A DNA stretch of 11,984 nucleotides, from NCBI GenBank assembly GCA_017404585.1, contig JAFRCB010000113.1, positions 1 to 11,984 of the forward strand, written 5' to 3'. The notes under the pieces are model-generated. The model was not told where the DNA came from. It saw only the letters and a list, made by a program, of their open reading frames with translations, and made no database searches. The position numbers and the translations under genes are program-made. The stretch is from Lachnospiraceae bacterium (GTDB lineage: Bacteria > Bacillota > Clostridia > Lachnospirales > Lachnospiraceae). Positions 6,999-11,984 of the stretch are shown piece by piece; within the stretch, counting starts at the first letter, position 1, and the number at the start of each line of letters is the position of its first letter.

Positions 6999-7128
6999 CA
7001 GTTCAGGCAGGCTGCCGTGAAACGTCACAGCCTGCGCAAGCATCATCTTCATCGAAAAGCGCGGTCCTTCTCACGAAGATGGATATCCTGCGCCGAGGAC
7101 GAAGTGCAAGAGCAGCCTGACGGAACTG
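6999..7128 (-). repeat. Structured palindromic element, short copy (element 2)
   Basis: The 130-bp element is closed by CAGTTC plus CAGGCTGC (6999-7004, 7008-7015) pairing with GCAGCCTG plus GAACTG (7112-7119, 7123-7128) around a 3x3 internal loop. A hairpin CAGGCTG/CAGCCTG with inner GTGA/TCAC (7008-7034) competes with the closing stem for the same left arm. CATCTTC (7044-7050) pairs with GAAGATG (7075-7081), and GCGCA (7034-7038) can pair with TGCGC (7089-7093). Identical blocks shared with element 1 are at 7041-7058, 7068-7084 and 7088-7096. It touches the stop codon of the Cys-rich gene and fills the whole gap before the HMA gene, with no U-run, so it would be transcribed as leader or linker RNA. 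Confidence 0.75.
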
Positions 7129-7332
7129 TCAAACTTTCTTTCGCTTAACTGTAATGATAATATCTCCGTCATTCCCGCAGCCGCTGCAGCCCGCACAGGA
7201 TGAGCCGCATGAACCGCTGCATCCGGAGCATGATGAGCCGCTCTCCCGACGGTGTTCTCTGACTATGCTGCGCACACACATGGCCAGTACCAATATCACT
7301 GCCGCTATACATATCACATAACCTATGCTCAT
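7129..7332 (-). CDS. FeoB-associated Cys-rich membrane protein
   Basis: A 67-residue protein with one N-terminal membrane helix (about 3-22, IGYVICIAAVILVLAMCV), a short Arg-rich stretch (REHRRES), then a Gly/Ser/Cys region with Cys at 35, 38, 42, 46, 49 and 52, and a basic tail ending KRKKV. This is the pattern of the small Cys-rich proteins found beside feoB in many Clostridia. They are thought to act where FeoC does in enterobacteria or to bind iron at the membrane, but the function is not established. GGAGGTG (7338-7344) sets the start. It follows feoB by 178 bases and ends at the edge of the structured element at 6999-7128. Confidence 0.85.
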   Translation of the reverse strand: MSIGYVICIAAVILVLAMCVRSIVREHRRESGSSCSGCSGSCGSSCAGCSGCGNDGDIIITVKRKKV

Positions 7333-7390
7333 CGATACACCTCCGCAAAATCCTTGCTCTGAGAGAAAATCGTTACCAGTGATAAAGTTC

Positions 7391-7416
7391 CGGGGCTGCC
7401 GCAGATGGCAGCCCCG
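7391..7416 (-). terminator. GC-rich hairpin between feoB and the Cys-rich gene
   Basis: CGGGGCTGCC (7391-7400) pairs perfectly with GGCAGCCCCG (7407-7416) around a 6-base loop. On the minus strand it is followed by GAACTTTATC, a poor U-run, so it is probably a leaky terminator or an mRNA-stabilising 3' hairpin after feoB rather than a full stop. The rest of the 178-base gap shows nothing clear. Confidence 0.5.
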
Positions 7417-7510
7417 ATACTATCATTCAGAATCATCTTGCAATCCAGGGTAGCCGGACGCCGCGTCACAGCCATCTATCCCCGGATCTGCATGTTGCCG
7501 GAGACTTAGC

Positions 7511-9805
7511 TTATTTGGCAGCCGCCACACTGGTAAGTGTCACCATCTTCTCACCGGGCTGATAACCTCTGCGGAAGAGCAGGTAGATAATACCGGCAAG
7601 AAGCGCTACCGCAACGATCGTACCCAGACCAAAGCTGCCACCGGCGAACAGTGAACCGAGCTGATAAACGATCAGGGCAAGTACATATGCCCACAGGCAC
7701 ATGTAGCCGATCGCTGCCCACGTCCACTTCGCGTTGTTCATCTCGCGCTTGATCGCGCCCATAGCTGCGAAGCACGGAGCGCACAGCAGGTTAAAGATCA
7801 TGAATGCAAGAGCAGCCAGCGGTGTAAAGTCAGCCGCCACCCGGCTCCAGATGCCCTCGCCGTTTTCGCCGAGCTCCTCGCCTGCAGCCTCCTCATCGTA
7901 GTTGTAGAGGACACCGAACGTACCGACAACCTGCTCTTTAGCAACAAGGCCTGTGACAGTCGCTACTGTCGGTTTCCATGTGCCGAAGCCGAGCGGTCTG
8001 AAGATTACAGACGCCGTGTTGCCCACGCCGGCAAGAAGTGAAGCATCCATCGGAGTGACTTCTTCTTCCGGGACGTTCATGCGATACGCGATGTCAGAGA
8101 CAGCATCCTCCGTGACAATCGTCTCATCCTCAAACATGTTGTCGACCATGCCGAACTTTCCGTTCACTGTACCAAAGCTTGAGAGGAACCAGATAACGAC
8201 AGACGAAAGTACGATGACTGTGCCGGCCTTCTTAATGAAGGACCAGCCGCGCTCCCATGTAGCCCGAAGGACGTTCGATACAGACGGTACATGGTAAGGC
8301 GGAAGCTCCATGACGAACGGAGCGGGCTCGCCGGCAAATGCCTTAAATTTCTTCAGTATAATACCGGAAATGATAATGGATCCGATTCCGATAAAGTAGG
8401 CAGATACGCCGATTGCGGCTGATCCTCCGAACAGAGCGCCGGCTATGAGACCGATGATCGGAAGCTTCGCTCCGCACGGAATGAAAGTCGTTGTCATGAT
8501 GGTCATTTTGCGGTCGCGGTCATTCTCAATCGTACGGGATGCCATGATGCCCGGAACACCGCAGCCGGTCGCTACCAGGACCGGGATAAAGCTCTTTCCG
8601 GAGAGACCGAACTGGCGGAAAATTCTGTCCATAACAAAAGCGACGCGGGACATATAACCGATATCCTCAACAATCGCAAGAAGCAGGAAAAGGACCAGCA
8701 TCTGAGGTACAAAGCCGAGGACCGAGCCGACACCGGCGACAATACCATCCTGGATGAGGCCGTAGAGCCATGTACCTTCAGCTACGCCGAGAGCTCCGAG
8801 GATCGTGTCGAAGAGGCCGGGGACCCATTCGCCGAAGACGACGTCATTTGCAAAATCCGTAGCCCTGGTGCCGATCGATACAGTCCAGCCTCCCATAGCG
8901 ATCGCGTAAATTAAGAACATGACTCCCGCAAATATCGGAAGACCGAGAACACGGTTCGTTACGATTTTGTCGATTCTGTCGGAAGCTGTCATGTTGTCGC
9001 TTGAAACTGACTTTGTCACAGCCTTGGAGACGATTCCGGCTATATAGTTATAGCGCTCGTTGGTGATGATGCTCTCGGAATCGTCATCGCACTCCTTCTC
9101 GCACGCTTTGATCACTGATTCCATTGCGGACTTCTGTGCGTCAGTAAGGGACAGCGATTCGAGGGCTTTTTCATCTCTCTCAAATACTTTTACTGAGTAC
9201 CAGCGAAGAAGTTTTTCATCGACGGAGCCGCGCAGCTCATTTGCGATTGTTCCAATCGATTTCTCAACATTTGCGGCAAAGGAAGCTGCCTTTACACCGA
9301 CATATCCGGATTGGCTCTTCTTTCCCTCATCAATCGCGCGGGCTACGACTTCTTTCACGCCCTCATTTTTCAGAGCGCTGACCTCATAGACAGGGCAGCC
9401 GAGTTTCCTGCTGAGCTCTGCCGTATCGATCCGGTCACCATTCTTTCTGACCAGATCCATCATATTGACCGCCACACCTACAGGAATGCCGAGCTCCATG
9501 AGCTGAGTCGTGAGGTACAGGGTGCGCTCAATATTTGTGCCGTCAATAATGTCTAAAATTGCATCAGGTCTCTCAGTCACGAGATAAGTCCTCGATACGA
9601 CTTCCTCAAGCGTGTACGGGGACAGAGAGTAAATACCCGGAAGGTCCTGAATAATGACATCCTTGTTGTCCTTCAGTTTTCCTTCCTTCTTCTCGACAGT
9701 GACGCCCGGCCAGTTGCCGACGTACTGATTGGAACCCGTAAGTGTATTAAATAATGTCGTCTTGCCGCAGTTCGGGTTGCCTGCGAGCGCAATTTTAATG
9801 GCCAT
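7511..9805 (-). CDS. feoB: Ferrous iron transport protein B (GTPase-permease)
   Basis: This 764-residue protein imports Fe(II) across the cytoplasmic membrane. The N-terminal G domain has G1 GNPNCGKT (9-16), switch-I Thr36 in WPGVTVEK, G3 DLPG (54-57), G4 NMMD (114-117) and G5 SALK (143-146). A helical regulatory domain runs to about 280. The membrane part begins near 289 (LPIFAGVMFLIY) and contains the core TGCGVPG motif and FIPCGAKLPII of the first Gate repeat. Further down the core is NLLCAPCFAAMGAIKREM, with the conserved Cys pair. The length and every GTPase motif are normal. AAGGAGGG (9812-9819) sets the start. Two feoA genes precede it in the same transcription unit, and their SH3-like products probably act on it. 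Expression is likely iron-repressed through the operators at 10442-10487. Confidence 0.97.
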   Translation of the reverse strand: MAIKIALAGNPNCGKTTLFNTLTGSNQYVGNWPGVTVEKKEGKLKDNKDVIIQDLPGIYSLSPYTLEEVVSRTYLVTERPDAILDIIDGTNIERTLYLTTQLMELGIPVGVAVNMMDLVRKNGDRIDTAELSRKLGCPVYEVSALKNEGVKEVVARAIDEGKKSQSGYVGVKAASFAANVEKSIGTIANELRGSVDEKLLRWYSVKVFERDEKALESLSLTDAQKSAMESVIKACEKECDDDSESIITNERYNYIAGIVSKAVTKSVSSDNMTASDRIDKIVTNRVLGLPIFAGVMFLIYAIAMGGWTVSIGTRATDFANDVVFGEWVPGLFDTILGALGVAEGTWLYGLIQDGIVAGVGSVLGFVPQMLVLFLLLAIVEDIGYMSRVAFVMDRIFRQFGLSGKSFIPVLVATGCGVPGIMASRTIENDRDRKMTIMTTTFIPCGAKLPIIGLIAGALFGGSAAIGVSAYFIGIGSIIISGIILKKFKAFAGEPAPFVMELPPYHVPSVSNVLRATWERGWSFIKKAGTVIVLSSVVIWFLSSFGTVNGKFGMVDNMFEDETIVTEDAVSDIAYRMNVPEEEVTPMDASLLAGVGNTASVIFRPLGFGTWKPTVATVTGLVAKEQVVGTFGVLYNYDEEAAGEELGENGEGIWSRVAADFTPLAALAFMIFNLLCAPCFAAMGAIKREMNNAKWTWAAIGYMCLWAYVLALIVYQLGSLFAGGSFGLGTIVAVALLAGIIYLLFRRGYQPGEKMVTLTSVAAAK

Positions 9806-9872
9806 AAAAAGCCCTCCTTTTCGCTAACTTATACAATCATCAAAACGCTGTCTGATACGTCCGTCTAATACT

Positions 9873-10091
9873 TCATTCGACCTCGATCATTTCCGCATCC
9901 GCTTTTCTGACAGAAAGCTCATATCCGCGGACTTTAAGTTCCATCGGATCGCCGAGCGGTGCGACCTTGCGCACAAAGATCTCCACACCCTTTGTGATTC
10001 CCATATCCATGATCCGACGCTTGACCGGACCGGTTCCGATAATTTTTGCTACTTTTACTGTCTGTCCTACGTGCACATCTTTAAGTGTCAT
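9873..10091 (-). CDS. feoA: Ferrous iron transport protein A, second copy
   Basis: About 72 residues from MTLKDVHVGQTVKV: a small cytosolic SH3-like beta-barrel with the family hallmark RRIMDMGITKGVEIFVRKVAPLGDPMEL (here shown in part: RRIMDMGITKG, then APLGDP) and a closing LSVRKADAEMIEVE. FeoA proteins bind and modulate FeoB. The ATG at 10091 is chosen because AGGAGG lies 9 bases upstream (10101-10106). The frame extends to 10118 but that would overlap the preceding feoA and has no better ribosome site. It lies 67 bases before feoB. Of the two FeoA proteins this one is closer to the classic type, with the GDP loop. Confidence 0.93.
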   Translation of the reverse strand: MTLKDVHVGQTVKVAKIIGTGPVKRRIMDMGITKGVEIFVRKVAPLGDPMELKVRGYELSVRKADAEMIEVE

Positions 10092-10110
10092 ACTGTTCTC
10101 CCTCCTCACA

Positions 10111-10320
10111 TCAGACAAAAATCTTACCTGCCAGCTCTTTTCCGATCGCTACTCGCACTCCCTTGATATTTACAATCACGCTCTCTCCGGCGCGGGATAC
10201 GACCGTCACCTTTGCTCCGACATGAAACCCCATGTCTGCAAGGTGCTGTTTCACGTCAGGGCTCCCACCTAACCTGATGATCTCATATTCTTTTTCCAGA
10301 TCTGCCAACCGAAGCGGCAT
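10111..10320 (-). CDS. feoA: Ferrous iron transport protein A, first copy
   Basis: A 69-residue SH3-like protein: the start MPLRLADLEKEYEI is followed by the family motif HLADMGFHVGAKVTVVSR (26-43), then VIVNIKGVRVAIGKELAGKI. The DMGF(H)xGxxV pattern is that of FeoA, and the ending VAIGKELAGKIFV is typical of FeoA-domain proteins. It is the first gene of the feo unit, with a strong CACCTCCTCC complement (10328-10337) as ribosome site and 115 bases of leader. Carrying two different feoA genes in tandem is common in Clostridia; the two may act together on FeoB. Confidence 0.92.
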   Translation of the reverse strand: MPLRLADLEKEYEIIRLGGSPDVKQHLADMGFHVGAKVTVVSRAGESVIVNIKGVRVAIGKELAGKIFV

Positions 10321-10441
10321 ACAGATACACCTCCTCCTATGTCTTTCACATGCAGCCTGTCAGAATTCAAGTCTCACTTAACATAATACCGGCGGACGAA
10401 CATGGTTCACTGATTACAGACTTCGTCTGATTTCTTTAAGG

Positions 10442-10457
10442 TAGTATACTCTAACTA
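10442..10457. promoter_or_regulatory. Probable operator O1, over the feo -10 box
   Basis: TAGTATACTCTAACTA matches the better palindrome at 10472-10487 at 11 of 16 positions, and the CTAACTA right half is identical. It contains the whole -10 box, so a bound protein would block RNA polymerase. Confidence 0.6.
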
Positions 10458-10471
10458 ATTTTGTTTTTCAA
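10443..10471 (-). promoter_or_regulatory. Promoter of the feo operon
   Basis: On the minus strand TTGAAA (-35, 10466-10471) and TATACT (-10, 10443-10448) are separated by exactly 17 bases in an AT-rich tract. The predicted start of transcription is near 10436, which gives a leader of about 115 bases before the first feoA. A small hairpin CAGAC-TTC-GTCTG (10417-10429) lies near the start of the leader. Confidence 0.8.
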
Positions 10472-10487
10472 TAGTTATTGCTAACTA
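10472..10487. promoter_or_regulatory. Probable operator O2, abutting the feo -35 box
   Basis: TAGTTATTGCTAACTA is the core of a 20-bp palindrome, AATAGTTA-TTGC-TAACTATT (10470-10489). This is nested in a larger palindrome with arms AATTTTGTTT (10457-10466) and AAACAAAATT (10490-10499). The minus-strand half TAGTTAGC recalls the GGTTAGC half of IdeR/DtxR boxes, so a DtxR/MntR-family iron or manganese repressor is the first guess; the Fur consensus is not evident. It begins exactly 30 bp from O1. Confidence 0.65.
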
Positions 10488-10546
10488 TTAAACAAAATTA
10501 AATTATTGTAATTTTTCCATATTATTGACATGTTTTTCAATGATTT

Positions 10547-10607
10547 CAGATAGCTCAATTTGTGTACGCTATCTGCAAATGTTGCATTAGTGCTAATTAG
10601 ATGCAAC
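10547..10607. repeat. Two further inverted repeats in the AT-rich feo upstream region
   Basis: CAGATAGC (10547-10554) is inverted at 10568-10575 with a 13-base spacer. GTTGCAT (10581-10587) is inverted at 10601-10607 around an inner TTAGTGCTAA. Both lie upstream of the feo -35 and beyond the NTPase terminator, so they may be regulator sites. No match to a known operator was seen. Together with the features listed, these account for the gene-free stretch 10321-10753. Confidence 0.4.
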
Positions 10608-10645
10608 AAAAAAGCCGCATCAGGCGGTTGTACCGCGCTGATGCG
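10608..10645 (-). terminator. Rho-independent terminator of the NTPase-CYTH gene
   Basis: CGCATCAG-GCGGT (10616-10628) pairs with ACCGC-G-CTGATGCG (10632-10645) around a 3-base loop, with one bulged G. On the minus strand it is followed by GGC and six U's (10608-10613). It separates the NTPase unit from the feo control region. Confidence 0.85.
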
Positions 10646-10748
10646 ACAGCTTATTTCTTTGCATTTGCCGCTGTTCTTTTCCCCTGTGCGGAAAGACAGC
10701 TTTTTCTTCGCATTCGCTGCTGTTCTTTTCCCCTGTGCGGAAAGACAG
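10645..10748. repeat. Tandem repeat, two 49-50 bp units plus a partial third
   Basis: Unit 1 is 10645-10694 and unit 2 is 10695-10743; a third begins as GACAG at 10744. The block running from CTGTTCTTTTCCCC through GACAG is identical in both units (10671-10699 and 10720-10748), while the other half differs by a few bases. Each identical block can fold, CTGT.CTTTCC with GGAAAAG.ACAG on the minus strand. The array fills the space between the NTPase stop (10754) and its terminator. Confidence 0.85.
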
Positions 10749-10753
10749 TTTTT

Positions 10754-11842
10754 TTATTTTCTTGCGAGAACTGCATTTCTGTAACTCTCGACTCCTGTGA
10801 GTTCCCTTATAACTTTGATGAACTCCGGAAAATGAATCGGTTTCTCGATTTCGCTGGTCTCCACCTCGACGATTGCCTGATCATCCCACAGAGAGTATAT
10901 ATCAAGCTCGAAATACTGCTTCTCAAATGTGAAACAGTACCTCTTTTTACTGATCTTCCTCATCTCGGGATCTGCCTGAAGCTCGAGCACCTGATATTCA
11001 TCCGAAGTCAGCTGCTTCTCTGTCTCAATGATTTCTCCGGTAGCTGCCGTGATCTTTGTATTGAGGAAGTATGTGAAATAGTTGCCCGTCCCTCTCCTGC
11101 GGATGCGTATCTCCTCCCCCGGGTTCGACAGAAGATACGTCCGAACGACTTCCACTTTGTGGCACTCATTATCCGCCTCAAGAATATTGATATCCGGATA
11201 CTCGATGAGGAACTTGCGCTTTGTACGATAGGGCAGGTGTACTCCGAGAAATTCTGATATCTCGGAAATCAATCTGACCATCTTGCCCTCAAAATCCGTC
11301 GAGTTGTCAATGACTCTGAAATGTGGATGATCCTTCCAGCAGTGAATAATTGTGTCATCCAGCGCGACAGCCTGTTCGACCGTTTCTGTCCTTGCGCTGT
11401 TGTTGGCAGTCGTATAATACTCTTCCGCACCCTTGGCAGCCGTCATCAAATGAAATACAGCGCCGTACTGATTAGTCACTTCGTCGAGTGTCAGTCCCAT
11501 ACGGTCTATAATATCGTTAAATTCTTTATCAGTCATATAGGCTTTATTGTCAAACATACCCCTGTCGCAGACGATCAGGATCTTCTCCTGCGGCATAGTC
11601 CTCGCAGCCTTCTTAAAAATCCTCTCCTTCTCCATCTGCAGGGCACACTGACAGACCTGATAGTCAAAATTGGTTCCGCAGGTCCACGGTGCCACACCGC
11701 CGCTGATGAGTTCTGTCGCCGTTTCCGGCACGAAAAGCACCACATAGCCTCTCCTCGTAAAGGAGTTCTGGATCCAGCTCATGGCAGTCGTCTTCCCGGC
11801 GCATGGACCGCCCGTTATAACGATCTTGGTAATCTGCTGCAT
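10754..11842 (-). CDS. P-loop NTPase (AAA_28/NadR-like) fused to a CYTH/triphosphate-tunnel domain
   Basis: About 362 residues. The N-terminal kinase-like half has Walker A GGPCAGKT (11-18), a Walker B-like ILIVCDRG (88-95, Asp93), and a lid rich in basic residues. The C-terminal half (about 207-360) shows the CYTH tunnel pattern: KRKFLIEYP (208-216), EIRIRRRG (244-251), KKRYCF (299-304), ELDIY (312-316), AIVEVE (323-328), and the family ending ELTGVESYRNAVLA. CYTH enzymes act on triphosphates (ThTPase, tripolyphosphatase, CyaB) using metal-binding Glu and phosphate-binding Arg/Lys; the exact substrate here is unknown. A nucleoside/phosphate kinase joined to CYTH resembles plant TTM1/2 in layout only. 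The start at 11842 has GGGAGGG (11848-11854); the frame extends to 11878 but without a ribosome site. It is single, with its own promoter and terminator, and is not clearly linked to feo. Confidence 0.82.
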   Translation of the reverse strand: MQQITKIVITGGPCAGKTTAMSWIQNSFTRRGYVVLFVPETATELISGGVAPWTCGTNFDYQVCQCALQMEKERIFKKAARTMPQEKILIVCDRGMFDNKAYMTDKEFNDIIDRMGLTLDEVTNQYGAVFHLMTAAKGAEEYYTTANNSARTETVEQAVALDDTIIHCWKDHPHFRVIDNSTDFEGKMVRLISEISEFLGVHLPYRTKRKFLIEYPDINILEADNECHKVEVVRTYLLSNPGEEIRIRRRGTGNYFTYFLNTKITAATGEIIETEKQLTSDEYQVLELQADPEMRKISKKRYCFTFEKQYFELDIYSLWDDQAIVEVETSEIEKPIHFPEFIKVIRELTGVESYRNAVLARK

Positions 11843-11851
11843 GATATCCCT

Positions 11852-11873
11852 CCCGGGTTCAGTTTTAACCGGG
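11852..11873 (-). promoter_or_regulatory. Hairpin overlapping the NTPase ribosome binding site
   Basis: In the minus-strand RNA CCCGGTT (11867-11873) can pair with AACCCGGG (11852-11859, one base bulged), and its 3' arm includes three G's of the GGGAGGG ribosome site. It might dampen translation; this is inference from pairing alone. Confidence 0.35.
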
Positions 11874-11937
11874 ATCATATTAGCGATCCCGCAAAGGCAA
11901 GTGAGCGCGCTTTCACGCTTCCTAACAATCTAATTCA

Positions 11938-11966
11938 AAGATACCATCGAATAATATGCTTAGCAA
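11938..11966 (-). promoter_or_regulatory. Probable promoter of the NTPase-CYTH gene
   Basis: TTGCTA (11961-11966) and TATCTT (11938-11943) on the minus strand are 17 bases apart. The start of transcription would lie near 11931, leaving a leader of about 90 bases that includes a short AGCG..CGCT hairpin and the hairpin at the ribosome site. Confidence 0.5.
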
Positions 11967-11984
11967 GACACGCTTTCTTCTGCT

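Noticed and set aside
6999..7128. NiCo (czcD-type, Fe(II)/Co/Ni-responsive) riboswitch
   Set aside because: Minus-strand GCAGGC-hairpin-GCAGCC near 7036-7008 recalls part of that motif, and the metal context is tempting. The remaining conserved segments and the four-way layout are not found, and the sister element lacks it. A covariance search against the known family would settle it.
10092..10118. Longer start for the second feoA
   Set aside because: It would overlap the end of the first feoA and lacks a better ribosome site. The ATG at 10091 has AGGAGG 9 bases upstream and matches the usual FeoA N-terminus.
10645..10753. CRISPR-like array
   Set aside because: Only two directly adjacent units with no unique spacers, and no cas gene in the window.
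1..11984. tRNA, rRNA, integrase, transposase, phage or CRISPR features
   Set aside because: None was seen on either strand. Mobility is suggested only by the paired palindromic elements, which have no recognisable transposase or target duplication.

Overview
The window looks like the chromosome of a low-to-mid-GC Firmicute of the class Clostridia, probably a gut Lachnospiraceae-type organism. The reasons are strong GGAGG ribosome binding sites, the Clostridia-style feoA-feoA-feoB-(Cys-rich small membrane protein) cluster, a lipoprotein binding protein (no periplasm) and an LtaS-type phosphoglycerol transferase homologue. No taxonomic search was possible, so this is inference. Apart from the tail of one + strand gene at the left edge, every gene lies on the minus strand, so the window is best read from right to left.

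Right to left: (1) 11984-10608 holds a promoter, a P-loop NTPase fused to a CYTH/triphosphate-tunnel domain, two 49-50 bp tandem repeats and a terminator. (2) 10607-10321 is an AT-rich control region with a near-consensus promoter (TTGAAA-17-TATACT). Two related 16-bp palindromic operators sit exactly 30 bp apart, one on the -10 and one abutting the -35; I read this as metal-dependent repression of feo. (3) 10320-7129 holds feoA, a second feoA, feoB and a FeoB-associated Cys-rich membrane protein: ferrous iron uptake. (4) 7128-6357 holds a 130-bp structured element, a small HMA-domain metal-binding protein and a NifX/NifB-C-type cofactor-binding-fold protein, the last two tightly coupled. (5) 6317-4668 is a membrane-anchored sulfatase-fold enzyme of the LtaS/MdoB group. 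(6) 4658-4468 is a second, longer copy of the structured element, ending in a U-run. (7) 4426-291 is an ABC importer operon (lipoprotein binding protein, fused double permease, ATPase) of the ferric-iron/sugar-phosphate type, with its own promoter, an inverted-repeat leader and an internal attenuator-like hairpin. (8) 272-221 is a bidirectional terminator shared with the convergent + strand gene.

The theme is metal, particularly iron, acquisition. Feo imports Fe(II), while the Cys-rich, HMA and NifX-like proteins are plausible partners for handling the metal or cofactor. The ABC importer is the kind often annotated as Fe(III), although some residues in its binding protein fit an organophosphate/hexose-phosphate ligand as well. 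The least explained feature is the pair of related imperfect palindromes at 4468-4658 and 6999-7128. They share long identical core blocks, show a compensatory base-pair change in the closing stem, and each begins right after a stop codon.
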